In this document: piece by piece, positions 23,093-36,372 of the stretch
Position numbering within the stretch: position 1 is the first letter of the stretch
Layout of the letters: each line of letters starts with the position of its first letter
Source: Taxillus chinensis
Taxonomy: Eukaryota; Streptophyta; Magnoliopsida; Santalales; Loranthaceae
DNA: 64,000 nucleotides
Assembly (NCBI GenBank): GCA_023512835.1
Contig: CM042086.1
Location: 6,115,799-6,179,798 of the forward strand
Direction: 5' to 3'
Made by a program: the position numbers and the translations under genes
The notes under the pieces: model-generated
What the model saw: the letters and a program-made list of their open reading frames with translations, nothing else
What the model was told of the DNA's origin: nothing
Database searches by the model: none

Positions 23093-26000
23093 TTAAATAT
23101 AATAATCATCATTAGAGTAAATTATATCATTATGCCCTTCTCTATCATCACTTGAATTTTCATTGTCCATGGGCAATGGCGAATCTATGTCAAAAACTTG
23201 TGTAAATTCATTTTCATCATCAATAAAATAAGCATCATCTTCTTGTTGACTTGTTATGTCATTTTCATCCGCATCCATGACTACATCAACTTCATCTCGA
23301 GCTAACAAATTTGTTTCAAATTCTGATTGTTCATAGTTAACATCCACATGAGAAGATATTTCCTCTTGGTATGCAACATCCTTGATTACTTGAGATTGAT
23401 TGTTATTGTCATCGTTTTGCTCTACTTGAGGAACATCCCATAAATGGCGGTGAGCAATTTTTTTGACAACTTTCCATTGATTACCTAACTTTAAATCATC
23501 AAGATAGAATACTTGTTAAGCTTGTCTTGCCAATATAAGGGATCATCTCTGTACCATTCGTCTCCAACATTTATACTTGTTACAATGTTATCTGTAACTA
23601 TTCTTTTCTGTTTTTTACTTGTCTTGAACCATTTGCATTTAAACAGAATCGCTTTTCGATCAAACATATAGTTGAGTTCCATAATATCTTTCAAAACCCC
23701 AAAGAAGTCAATAGACTCTCCATCATGTGAGCTAGGAACAGAAACCCCACTATTTTGTGTTCTTCTTCGATCATCTTGCTCCTTGCAGTGAAGACGAACC
23801 CCATTAATGACACAACTACTCCAAAACTTGACCCGAATGTCTGGGCCCTATGCTAATGCATACAAGTCATTAGTTGCCTCTGCTTTGCATTCATATCGCA
23901 ATTTCTCTATCTATACAACAAAATAAGATTAAAATATTGAACTTTATGCTAAATTGATTAAAAATAGCACAAAATCAGATTATACTCGTGATTTGAACCA
24001 TGGAGGAAATTTTTTTTCTTCCCACTTAATGAACTCTTGCACTCCACTTTCTTCTGGTGTTCTCTATCAAACAAATTGAATAGTTATATTTATATCAATA
24101 AAATTGATTCAAAGAAATTAAAATTGGATAAGAGTAATTAATACATACTCCAAATATTGTTGCACCTCTAAAGAGTTGTTAATTAATGAGCTCTTTACCA
24201 AAACATCGGCATGACTCATTAAACATAGAAATTTCATGTGGTAGTGTATTTCCATTAAAATCATAATTACACTCTGGCTTGTTAAACTTGGTCTCAATTC
24301 CTTTTAGATACATTGAACAATATGTCAAGGCTTCATTTACCACATATGCTTCAGCAATAGACCCCTCTGGATGAGCTTTATATCTTACATATTGCTTATA
24401 TGTACCCAAGGCTCTCTCAATTGGATACATCCATCTACCTTGTACCGGACCAGCAAGTAAAGCTTCATCAAGTAAATGAACCACCAAGTGAACCATAATG
24501 TTAAAAAATGCAGGAACAAAAATCTGTTCAAGTTTGCGTAACACCAAAACTATTTTAGCCTTCATATCCTCTAAATCTTGCACTTTCAGAGTCTTTGAGC
24601 ATAATTGTATGAAAAAATTAGACAATTCCATCAAAGGGCCATAAATATCCTTTGGTAAGAAAGGATGAATTCCTGGTGGTAATAAATGTTGTAACAAGAC
24701 ATGACAATCATGTGTTTTCATTCCAAACAACCTCCCATCATCACTAACACACCTTCCAATATTAGAAGCATAACCATCCGGCAACTTCATTGATTTGAGA
24801 AACTGTAAAAATTTCTTTCGATCTTTGGGAGACAATGTATATGATGCATGTGGCTTTAACAACTTATTGCCAAATTTTTTTAGCCACAATTCTTTTCTAA
24901 TGTTCATGTCTTTTAAGTCTCTTTGGGCTTTGTCGGTATCTTTTGATTTGCTATCAATGCATAAGAGTGTTCCCAATATATTGTCACAAACATTTTTCTC
25001 AATATGCATGACATCCAAGTTATGCCTTAACTTTAATTTGTCCCAATACTCCAACTCAAAGAAAATACTTTTCTTTGTCTAATTTAGCTCACTTGGATTT
25101 CGTCTTCGCTTTCTATCTTTGTTACTATCAGCCTTTCCTGGTATTGTCACTGGTACCTTTCCCTGTAACAGCCTAAGTCCCTTGTAGCACGATATTATCT
25201 GGTTTAGGGCCAAACCCAATCCTTGGTTTTGTTCTTAGCAATGTTACACAGATACTCCAAAAGGCCTCGTGCCAGGAGAGTTCTCCACGACCTCTTAAGA
25301 GGCACGCTTCGTTCTCCTCTCCAGCCAATGTGGGACTTGCAAAGTCTTCAAACTCTACAATCCACCTCCCTTAAGAGGCCCACGTCCCTGTGGGATCATG
25401 ATACACAACCCGGTCCCCAGCTCTAATACCATTTGTAATAGCCCAAGTCTCGCGTAGCACGATATTGTCCGGTTCAGGGCCAAGCCCAATCCCTGATTTT
25501 GTTTTTAGTAGTGCCACACAGACACTCCAAAAGGCCTTGTGTCAGAAGAGGTTTCCACGGCCTCTTAAGATGCACGCTTCGTTCTCCTCCTCAGCCGATG
25601 TGAGACTTGCAAAGTCCTCAGACTCTACATTCCCAATTGTTGTAATATATTATAACCGCTAAAAGTTCGAGGGGTTCCATCGTACTCGACTTCACCATCA
25701 AATAGTTTACTTTTTCTCCATTTATGATCCATTGGAAGAAAGCAATGATGACTCATATAACATATTTTGTCCCTTAATTTGCGAGATTTAGTGTCTTCAA
25801 AACAAACAGGACAGGCCTTTTAACCTTTAATGCTCCATCCAGACAAATAGGCATATGCAAGAAAGTCACTGATTGTCCATATCACAGCTGCACGCATGTT
25901 GAACATTTCTTGTCCATAAGAATCATATACCTCAATGCTTGATGGGTTCCATAATTTTTTTAACTCATCAATCAATGGTGAAAGAAAGACATCAAAGTCT

Positions 26001-27114
26001 TTCCCAGGAGCTTTTGGTCCTGGAATAAGCAGAGCCATCATGAAATTTGTTTCCTTCATGTACTTCCAAGGAGGAAGATTGTAAGGCATTACGATAACAG
26101 GCCACATGCTATATTGTGTACTCATGTTTCCAAATGGATTGAACTCATCAGGAGCAAGCCCAAGTCTAACATTTCTACAATCACTTGCAAATTTAGGATA
26201 TTTGTCATCAAAGTATGTCCATGCACAACCATCTGCTGGATGTCTTAGAAACCCCTCGTCAGCAACTCGCTTCTCTTTATGCCATCGCATGGCCTTAGTA
26301 GTATGCCTTGAAGTATACAACCTTTTAAGTCTAGGGGTTATTGGAAAATACTGTAATACTTTATGTGCCACCTTCTTATTCCCCTTGCTATCATCTTGCT
26401 TGTATCTTGATTCTTGACATATCAGACAGCTATTAAGAGTATCATTTTTCCCCAGAATAAAGCACAATCATTCTTACAAACATGAATTGATTCATACCCT
26501 AAACCAAGATCAGAAAGTGTTGTCTTTGTTTCATAAAGCGTCTTTGGTAGTTTATTTCCGACGGGTAATGCCTCCGTTAGTAATTGAAGTAACATATCAA
26601 ATGACTTGTCACTCCACCGACTCAAGACCTTTATATGCATAAGCTTTACAAGAAAATTCAGCGTAGAAAACTTAGTGCAACTGGGATATAATTTAAGACT
26701 AATTTTTTCGAACAATTTTGAATATGCTTCACCTTCAACATTCATTGTATGATCATCAATAATATCATAATCTACTGGTCCAACATTGAAATAACTTTGT
26801 CCAGCATTGTCATGCAATACATCAACCATTTCATCACCCTCTTCGCTGTCATAAGATTCATGTTTAAGAATGACATCCTCTCTTGGCTCACCATGAAAAT
26901 GCCACTTGGTATATGTCTGTGAAAAGCCATTCACCATGAGATGAGTTTTCATTGTATCAATTTGTTGTCATAGTCTATTCAAACACTTGTTGCAAGGACA
27001 TAGTGTCTTCCCCTCCGAATTCACATGTTTCTTTGCCACTTGAAGAAATTCTCTAACCCCATTAACATACTTAGATGAGATTCTATTTCTTTCTAATATC
27101 TAACTCCTATCCAT
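23093..27114 (-). pseudogene. CACTA TNP2-type transposase (TNPD), decayed
   Basis: The start near 27114 reads MQMDRS, then a stop. The N-terminal zinc region follows (CPCNKCLNRL), then another stop. The Transposase_21 core lies at 25820-26952 with LGLAPDEFNPFG, WPVIVMPYNLPPW and FDVFLSPLIDEL, and contains a frameshift near 26460. After a stop at 25820 and the TRIM insertion, the DUF4218 region continues at 24179-25054 (LPPGIHPFLPKDIYGP, MYPIERALGTYKQYVR). A DUF4216-like part follows at 23491-23694 (FKCKWFK, VGDEWYRDDPLYW), with an acidic C-terminus at 23093-23347. Frameshifts, stops and the inserted TRIM make it inactive. Confidence 0.9.
25164..25629 (-). mobile_element. TRIM retroelement, intact structure
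   Basis: Two 196-bp LTRs (25164-25359 and 25434-25629) start TGTAA and end CTCTACA on the + strand. The primer site TGGTATTAGAGC (initiator tRNA-Met type, reverse strand) is at 25422-25433, and a purine tract reading GGGAGGTGGAT on the reverse strand lies next to 25360. A perfect 5-bp target duplication TTCCC lies at 25159-25163 and 25630-25634. Total 466 bp with a 74-bp interior and no coding capacity. It interrupts the CACTA transposase gene. Confidence 0.92.
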
Positions 27115-28463
27115 CTGCATATTACAATTATATAATTGATATTGTTAAGGATTTTCCCCAATATAGCCATGTATTAAAAAATAAAAAGGCCCATAAACGC
27201 AATTAATTGATAACTGTTAGAACAACCATGTAATAAAAAAATTCAAAACAGAATAATAATAATAAAACACTTATGAATTAATCACCTATTGAGAAAATAC
27301 AATAAGCAACATGAGAAAAAATCCACAAAAAATAAAGAGAGAGGAGTGCATATAACTGGAATAAAGACGGGAAAATGTGGAATTTAGTCACCTAAACCTA
27401 GAATCATTTTGTTATATCGATGTGTTTTTTTTTGTTGCAAAGGCCAAACATATTGGAATTCAGTCAAAGCAGCTAAACAAACACCAAACATAAATCAAAA
27501 TATGGCCAAAACAAAACAAAACCCAAACAAAAAAGCTGTAGCAAACCGTGGACTCAAAGGCAAAACTCAAACCTGTTTGATAAACTACAGAATTAATGAA
27601 CAAAATAAATCAACCGTTAACAATCAATTCAAAAGGAAACAATCAAAAAGCATAAGATGAATCATGTCACCTCTAGATAGAGTGTAGTAGAGGTCAACGG
27701 CGAAGGAGGAGAGGTGTTCGTTGGAGAGGGAAATGATGTCAGAGCCTCTGTGCCAAGGGAGGACGATAGATTCAGTCTCGTAACTAGTACAGTCGTTAGA
27801 TAATCCGCCAGAGGAAGCTCATAAAGATTTGGCTGCAAGAAGGAGACAGTTTATGATTGAGATTTGGTTATCGAGAGAAGTAGGAGGCCGCAGGAAGGAG
27901 ATTCAGTTGCAGGTCATCGGAGACTCTTGATGATTGAGTGTGAAGGTGAGGGTGAGCGTGGCGTGAGCGATGGTAGGAGAGAGGAATGAAGTTTTCCGAT
28001 TTAAGAATTTAGGCATTTTGGATTTGAATTATATTTGTTTTTTTTAAATCAAATAATAACATATTCGTAACGAATATATTGTCGGTAATATTTTAGCATT
28101 GTCACTAATGTTTTTGCATTTACCGCCAGTGCGCTGCAGCATCGCGGGAGCTTATTTGATTTTTATGAATGACATTTAGTGACGAATGTATTGTCAGTAA
28201 TATATTCGCATCGTTACTAATGTTTTTCATGATAACCGCATGTATGCAGTGAACGCGAGAGATTTTTAAGAGTTTTAGTAACGTCATTTAGCGTTACCAA
28301 AATAACTTCGTTACTAAATAATATCTCTTAATAACGACACATATTTGGTTACTAAAAGTCTGCCACTAAAACTATAATTTCTTATAGTGCAAGAATCACA
28401 AACTTAATTACCGTTTGAGTCTCCTAGATCTCGGGACTGGCCCTGCAGTTGAGCCGTCACTTT

Positions 28464-29560
28464 TGATACAGTCAAGTAGCACCACCCAGAAGTAATGATT
28501 TAAACTTGGTCGGATCGTTAATACTATAATTATTATGCTTATACGTCTGCCATGAAAAATCAATCTAAGTATACATGTTTTTAATTGCAAACAAAATTCA
28601 ACAGAGGCCACTCGAAGGGTAGCGAATGGATATGATACAAAGACATGGTGGAGAAAATAGAAACTAGCAAGTTGCTACCACATGCATGGCAAAATTACAT
28701 GAAATTAATGGGGATATCGTCCCGTGTGCCAACTTTTTTGTTTTTGTTTTTGTTGAAGGCACACGCGGGTCGTGATCAACATAGATAGCTACGTCAGCCG
28801 TTATTTCATGTGACACGTGGAATGTGCCGACCGGCGACCGGCCATGTATCAACAAGGGCTGTATGATTCTTAGGGTGCGTGGATACTCGATCTTGTTCGG
28901 TTGTATAATTTAACGAGACACCTATGTTTTTCCTGCATTAACAGATGACAGATGTCGACATATTTAAAAAAAAATGGAGATGGCGACGGACAAGTACGTA
29001 CAACGGATAGAGGAAAAAAATAAAAGACAAAATGTATTATCCAAAACTTTTGGGACATTATTTTATTAGTTATGTACTTATTTTGCAAATGCTTGGTGTA
29101 AGCGTGTGACAGTGATTTGTTTTTTGTTTTTTTAATCAAGAGAAATATGCTAGAATGATTCGGTCTGTTTAAATTGATTGTAGGATAGGCCGAGATTTAA
29201 TAAATCAAGATTGAACTCAACCTGACCAATCTGTGGACCAATCCGTCTCGGCCCACTCTACAACTCTTCTCTACTCATCTAAAGCCAACCTTTCATTCAT
29301 TCTCTTGTCTATCCATAAGCCCATCATCCAATCCTAGTTAGATAATTAATTAATTAATGTTGTGTGTGGACACATTTAAGTTGAGGTTTAAGAGGTCAAA
29401 TGGGAACCTTCGATGAAGGGATTGACCCGACTGTAATTCTAACAATGTCCGTGACCTGTGAGACAATGAGGGAGATGAAAAATTAGAGAGTGAGGACGAC
29501 AAAATTGGACATTAGGCTTAGGATCTTGATACTGGCCTATAGGATGAATAATTATTAAAA
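28464..29560. repeat. intergenic unit I, right part
   Basis: Continues unit I after the nested insertions and matches 31733-33530 (for example AGAAGTAATGATTTAAAC, TTTTTAATTGCAAACAAAATTC, CTCGATCTTGTTCGGTTGTA). No gene. Confidence 0.7.
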
Positions 29561-30950
29561 AAAATTAACTGATCTATAAATCAGTTAGTAAATGTATGTG
29601 TTTTTTCTGCACGGCTACCAATCCATTTAATAAATTAAAATTTTAATTTTTTAGTGTATGTGATTCGTGAGTTGGTTCATTTTACACGAAATTTGTGATA
29701 TTTGGTGCATGTATTGCATCTACATTAGTATTTTTTTTTCAAATATATTACCGGACAACATGATATATATTTTTTTCATATATATATACCGGATATATTT
29801 TTAAATTATGTCATCATGGTGACAGGATATTTTCTATCAACCTTCTAGTGCGAGTAAAGGAATTGTGATATATGTGATTTGTTTACATTAGTAACACTAT
29901 ATGATCTTATGCATACAGGTGACATATAGGAAATTAGGGTCTTAAGGATAGACGAAGATTTGACCCTTCATAGCTATGCTTGCTTATCTCTCTTACAAAT
30001 GTTAGGCGGACGACCGGAAAGATGAAGGTTTTTTTGGCAAGTGGGCCATAAATGTATTGCTTGTGTATTTTTTTAAAGAGATTTTATAATGAATGTACTG
30101 ACTTTTGAAATGTACCCTTGTAAAAATCGTTATTTATATTATTGAAGCTTTCTAAATACTCTAATAGGCGTAAGACCCTAATTCTCTCAATGTTTTATAT
30201 GACGTAATCTGTTTTGCATGTTTTGGGCATCAATAATTTGCATGAATAGAAGCATATCCTGTTGTATACATACTGTTATATACTTTGGACAGCACTTATA
30301 CTATAATCATGTTTAAGTGCTAGTAACTAATTCCTTAATTCTTCAAATTAAATGCTATAATCAAATTTATTTGTTCACAATTAGCTCAACTACATTTTAA
30401 AATTAAATTCAGTCAATTAGAATCGTCCAAAACAATAAAAAACCACATAGAGGTGCAAATCAAAATCCAGTTTTATTATTATTATTTTAATTTTACACAA
30501 CTTTTAACAAAGAAAATTTACAGTAAAGGGGTATACATCCACTATCTAGTGATAGTGATGTTTGGACGGAGGTGGATAGTAAAGGGGTATACCATGGCCG
30601 GTGAGGCGGAGACTAGAGACAGACGAAGTGCTCCCGACGGTGTAGATATATACTGCATGTTGTTATTGTGTGGCGAGAGATCTAAAGTAAAATAATTTAA
30701 TTATTATAATAAGTAATTTTTTGTCTGTTCACACATTGGGGAGAATAAATTTAATCTATTGTCCACACAAGTCTTGGATGAGGTTGAGCGGTGATAGATA
30801 TAGACATTGTTGGTTGGCGAGAAGAGTTGAGCCAAGACCTATATGTGTTCATGTTATATGACGGTAAAGAAATTTAATTAGTTGGATGATTGTATTATAA
30901 TTGCACCTGCAAATAATTGATATATAGAAGTTTATTTACTGTCATGTTCG
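29561..30950. other. no gene recognised
   Basis: AT-rich intergenic DNA. An 80-codon open frame at 30453-30695 has no recognisable features and a biased start (a poly-Tyr/Phe tract from TTA repeats). Confidence 0.5.
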
Positions 30951-33530
30951 GATATATCAAATAAGAAAAAGTTTGAGCATACCAAGAGTTATTTTTCCGG
31001 TGACCATTAGTATAACATAGTGTGACTAATAATTTCCTAAAGAATGTGAAATCACACTGTAATTAGGCCTATTTCCATTGTTTTTGCTTCTAACATGTCA
31101 TAACACAAAAGAAAAAAACTTAGGAAGCCTTTTTTCTTAATTAATGATATTCTAAAATAATAAAGCGTTTATTACATGATATTAGATGTCTGTTTCACTG
31201 TAAAAATAATTAATAATTCTATTTCACTGTAATGACAATCAACAACGAAATCAAATGAAATAACGAAGTAACAAATAATAACATTTTTTTTAATCTAGTA
31301 ATCTATACACAGACACAAAATATGAAATTGTGAGACTTGTTTGTTGTTTTCTAATCTTGTGTAGACTCGACGGCGAGAATGGGCTTTGGCCGTCGAGACG
31401 ATAGCTCAGCTTTAAAAAAGATTTCAGTGGGAACTATGGTTAATTACCACATTTTTTTTTCTATGACGTTGAGACAAATTGTAATTTCAATGGAAAGAAA
31501 AACGTGAATATACTAATACTGTTTTCTTTCTTTCGCTATCAAATTATTGAAAGGGTGTTGTTTTGCTGCAGATGATGTTTTTCAGGGACAAAACTTGTTT
31601 TGGATTTGATCAAGCACACACATAATTTTTAGTCTTATTGTGTCATATATAGCATTGTGTCAATTACTTATATTTTTTTACAATACACATATATCTATCA
31701 AATTAGATGAGAAAAAAAGTGCAGTCCAGGACCAGTAGCACCACACCCAGAAGTAATGATTTAAACGTGGTGGCATTGTAAAGGTGCTAAAAGCATCATG
31801 CTTATACGCTTGCCATAAAAAAAACCAATCTAAGTGTATACACGTTTTTAATTGCAAACAAAATTCGATAGAGGCCACTCGAAGTGTTACGAATCGATAT
31901 GGACATGAAAATAGAAGACCAGCAAGTTGCTACCACATATGCATGGCAAAATTATATGAAATTGGTTATCGACCCATGTGCCAACTTTTTGTTTTTGTTT
32001 TTGTTAAAGGCACACACGCGTGAACATAGATAGCTACACCAGCCGTTCATTTACGTGACACGAGGAATGTGCCAAACCGGCCATGTATCAACTAGGGCTG
32101 TATATATCATTCTTAGGGTACGTTGATGCTCGATCTTGTTCGGTTGTATAATTTAAGGAGACACCTATACTGTTTCTTTTCCCCTCGATAGAGATTGACC
32201 AGATGTCCACATCTTAAAAAAAAATGGAGATGGAGATGGAGAAGTACGTAATGGACAGAGGGAAAAAAAAGACAAAATGTATTGTTCAAAACTTTTTAGA
32301 CATATTACGTGTGTATTTTATTTATGTACTTATTTTGCAAATGCTTGGTGTGTAAGTGTGTGCACACCATCCATCCTGCATTATTATTTTTTTATTTTAA
32401 AACAATGAAAATATGAGTGTAGAATGCCTGTTCATTGCTGTGGAGCGGGCCAAATCTGGTGTTAGAATAGGAATGGCAATGGGGCGGGTTATATCGGGTA
32501 TCTGTCTCACCTATAATGGGATGGGTTTGGGATAAGTGTTATCAGGTTCGGGCGGGTTTGGGACGGATATCTCCGACCCGGTTAGGATTCGGGGCGGGAT
32601 AACCCGTCCCAAACCCATATATATAAGATAAAATAGCGGGTTTAACGGGTACTCGCCCGGATCCGATCCTAATGAGACGGACTTCAAGTAAGCTTAAACG
32701 GATTCGGATCGGATTTGAGATATTAGTTTCTTAAACAGAATCGAAATAGGGGTGACCCGTCCCAAACTCACCCCGTTGCCATCCCTATGTGAGAAAAAGG
32801 GAAAAAAAAAAAAAAGACCGACAGTTGAAGAAAAGGAAAGTGGGTTAATAGAAAAGCTGCGCTTAATGTTTTTTTGACATATAAGCAGCACCAAACCCTA
32901 TCCTGCTCTCTCTCTTTTGGGTGAAAATATTAATTGGTGCGACTTAGCTATTCTCTCCCTTTGTACAAGTGTCAACTGTCTGTCTCCCTCTATTATTGCG
33001 CTGTTTGTGGATGTAATTTTATTTTGGGGTAAATCATGTAAATCTTGTGTCCCTATGAGGTGTGATTTTCTATTTTCTGTTTGTTTGCTTAATTATTCGT
33101 AACAAATGATTTAGTCCGATCAGCATGTATATATGTAGACAAGACTGCCTGCTCTACAACTACTTTCTACTCACCCAAAGCCAATGATTTGTTCATTCTT
33201 AGTCTATTCTTAAGCCCATCATTCAATACAACATTAATTAATTTCTCCAACTATCTTTTGATTTTATATACACACATATAACATGCTATTAACTAACATT
33301 AGTTAGTTAGTTAATTAAATAATTAATTAATGTCGCATGTGTGCAGATAAGTTTAAGTTGAAGGCTGAGAAGTCAAATTGCCACTTTCAAAGTGAAAGGA
33401 ACTCAGCGACATTCGTGACCAATGAAATAATGAGGAGAGCGAGGTCGACGAAATTATGTATTAGGTTTTGGATTTGTATATTAACCTATAGATAAGATGA
33501 ATAATGGTTAAAAAATAAATGATTCGCGAA
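30951..33530. repeat. intergenic unit II
   Basis: Second copy of the unit seen at 17641-18702 plus 28464-29560, without the nested insertion. It provides the empty-site comparison for the nest and holds its own insert at 32466-32792. Confidence 0.7.
32466..32792. mobile_element. GC-rich MITE-like insert
   Basis: Starts ATAGGAATGGCAATGGGG and ends with the inverted form CCCCGTTGCCATCCCTAT. Internal GGCGGGTT / ACCCGTCCC repeats give hairpin potential. It is absent from the matching place in unit I. No clear target duplication is seen. Confidence 0.55.
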
Positions 33531-33822
33531 CCGGCCCGCATCTACATGAATTTGGTTTGCACTGACTAATATATTTAAGCTCACAATTAAAATGAATTAA
33601 AAATTTGATGGTCTAATCCAATAATATATTTTTGCAAATATACATGCAACATCTAGCCAAAAATAATTTCTTATTTTATTTTATTTTATTAATTTATTAA
33701 TAATTAGAGTTTGTTAGTAGCATTTCTCATTTCACTTGATTAAATAGCTAATCAAAGTTGCTCATTAGTTTATCTTTCCTTTAAATTTTCTCTTAACTTA
33801 TAACCATCTGAAAGTGAATAAT
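33531..33822. other. AT-rich spacer
   Basis: Nothing recognised. Confidence 0.4.
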
Positions 33823-34082
33823 GATTGATCAAGGGGATTTACACCCCCTTTTTAGGGCCATTTTGGGTATATTTTCATACTCTTTTGATTCATATATTAC
33901 TCATTTGTGCTACATTATCATATTTTCATGGCCTAACCCGAAAAAGAGGATTTCTTGTAGTTTTTGTGGTATTTTTGCTATATTTTGACAAGAATCCAAA
34001 AATCAAGGAAGAAATCACCAAATTCACAAAAGGAAGAAAGAATCCCAATGACCTAAAGATTACGACGACCGAATTTCATGTT

Positions 34083-34372
34083 GGTCGGGTGAAGGTCGGG
34101 TGAAGGACCTTCACCCGACCAGGTTGGGTGAAGCCCATTTTTTAGCGATAGCTTTTTGGAACCCAAAGAAATATTATTGCCTTCTGGTCGAGTGAAATCC
34201 GAGGTCATTTCGAGGTGGACGGGTGAACCACTCTTTACCCGACCTGGTCGGGTGAAGCTGATTTTGCATAAGAAGACTCTCCAAACATCATGGTATATAA
34301 CTCTCTTCTGGTCGGGTGAATTTTGAAGACTCTGCAGGGTGGTCGGGTGAAGATTTCTTCACCCGACCAAAC
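34083..34372. repeat. clustered GGTCGGGTGAA motifs
   Basis: About ten direct or inverted copies of GGTCGGGTGAA (some with one change) in under 300 bp. Two of them form a perfect hairpin at 34094-34120 with 13-bp arms and a single loop base. Confidence 0.85.
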
Positions 34373-36291
34373 TCAAATTCCGGCGATAGACTTCTTATTT
34401 TTGAACTCACTTTTTCCCTTTTGGACCGAAGTCATTTGAGCAAAAGACAGGCACCAAACAATCAGGTCAAAGAATAATTAATTGAAGAAAATTGAATTTA
34501 AATGGGTGTTTTGTATTTGGATTAAGGTCTTTTATGGGGATTAGGAGGGGGATTTATATTATTTTCAAATTCAAAAATAGGGAGTTACATGAGAGTTAAT
34601 ATGGGCTAATTATTTGGAGGAATTATGAGAAATAATGGGCAATTCAAATTCAAATATAGCCTTGGGAGGCTATAAAAGGAGAGTGGATCCTTCATTTGTA
34701 ATCATCCAATATTCAACAATTCTCTTCCATTCCATTCCTCACCTAGAGTAGAGAGAGAAAAAAAAAAAAAAGAAGGCTTGGGGTATCTCTTGGAGTTTGA
34801 AGACAATTTACTGGGAAAAGAACATTAACCTTGGAATTCTTGATCTAAATAGGCAAGCTATCCTTTTGGTTTTTCTTATCCATGTTCTGTAATTTTGTTG
34901 TTTTCAATTTGACTATAAAAGCTTAAAAACCCTTGATTGGGGTTAGGATAGAGTTTGATGTAATGAATTAATTTGTAATGTTTTAGTTTAATCTTTTTCA
35001 CCTTGTGAAATGTTTATTGACTATCTTGGGTTAAAATATAAAATGGGATTGATCACTTCATTTTATCATATTAGGTATTTATGTGAAAGATTGAAAAATG
35101 AAGCATAATTACTGGAAAAAGCAAGATAAACAAACTAGGGGTTGCATAATTTACAAAATCCAGTGTAAAACCTAGGATATCAAGTTAAGAGTGGGTGTGG
35201 TGCTAGCTCTAGACTAAACAACTCAAATCTTAAAGGGTCACCCGTCCCCTATGTTAGGGTGTACACACGAATTATATCACTTCAAAAAGGCTAATTCATG
35301 CATTAGAGGTTGGGTATTAGATATTGTCACAAGGAAAGAATTAGATTGAACTAAGGCATATTCTTGGAAAAAATACATCAAATGAAATCTTAACTCCAAT
35401 CACCTTTATCAATCAAACTTATCTCTACTCAAACAAACTCATTTCCATTTCTCACAACCATTCAATCAATCTGTTTTAATTTCAGTTTTGTTTTTATATA
35501 TTTTCAACCAAAAATCTCTTTATAAGCTAGTTAAAATTTCCAAATTCTACGATAATCCGGACTTAAAAATCCACTTTATTACTTGTCACGATTTGTACAC
35601 TTGCAAATCCTCGATCAATGACGTGCCTAACCATAACAACGACCTACTCTTACACTCGTTAAAATAAGGCCAAACCTATTAAGTAGTGATAAACTATGAA
35701 TTCTTCTAGTACTACGGACTACTCTCGTGATTCACAAGTCCTAGATCTCATTTTATGGGTTCCAATAATCAAATTTCATATGATCTTTTGATTCTTCATT
35801 CAATTATCTAAAATATGCAATAGGTTTGCGACGCCCACAACATGAATTCAATTGGTAAAATAAAATCATTCATAAAATATAGATAAGAGATAATTAAATA
35901 AAGTTATATAATTAAGATATTGGTATTGGACTACTCTCAATCCTTAAAAAAGGGGATTATTCCATGAAATAATGATTAAACATATTTGTTAAATTAAATC
36001 ACAAATTGGGATTAAAAAAGGAAAGGAAACAACAACCAACCTATCACAAGAGCATACAATCAATCATTACCCAATACCAAGGTGTTCTTGAATCAAGATT
36101 ACATGAAAATTATTCAAAATAAAAAAAAATCTAGAAAACCAAACTTAGGGTTCTTAGCCGTCAAGGAGGTCTCATAGGGTTCAGAATCCCTAAACATATC
36201 CAATACATGTTCCTTATATAGTCTCTAAAATATTATATTAAAAATAAAATAAAATAATGACAAAATGAGGTAAAAGTCGTCGTCTGTTGAG

Positions 36292-36372
36292 ACGAAATAT
36301 ATTTTCTTTTGTGTCGCAACGAAATATATTTTCTTTTGTGTCGCAACGAAATATATTTTCTTTTGTGTCGTA
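36292..36372. repeat. 27-bp tandem repeat, three units
   Basis: Units start at 36292, 36319 and 36346, nearly identical (ACGAAATATATTTTC then TTTTGTGTCGCA), with a partial fourth from 36373. The period is a multiple of three. Confidence 0.9.

Larger units (their letters stand above)
20099..28389 (-). mobile_element. CACTA (En/Spm) transposon
   Basis: The right terminus reads CACTATAAGAAATTA on the reverse strand. The left terminus reads TACTACAAAAAAATT, with the first C changed to T. A 3-bp target duplication CAA lies at 20096-20098 and 28390-28392. Both ends carry subterminal copies of a TTAGTAACGA-type motif in both orientations, as expected for TNPA binding sites. Inside, on the minus strand, are a TNP2-type transposase and a second TNPA-like gene, both decayed. 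Length 8.3 kb including a 466-bp TRIM insertion. Confidence 0.92.
19073..28445. mobile_element. hAT (Tip100-like) relic hosting a CACTA element
   Basis: The left end CAGGGCTAGCCCC and right end GGGACTGGCCCTG are imperfect inverted repeats. The flanking 8-mers CTATCGAG (19065-19072) and CAGTTGAG (28446-28453) match at 5 of 8 positions, consistent with an old target duplication. Without the CACTA insert the element is about 1.1 kb and has no transposase. Its ends match those of the relic at 154-5368. Confidence 0.7.

Noticed and set aside
25164..25629. Cassandra element with 5S rRNA promoter
   Set aside because: LTR ends are similar but no clear 5S-like block was found by eye.
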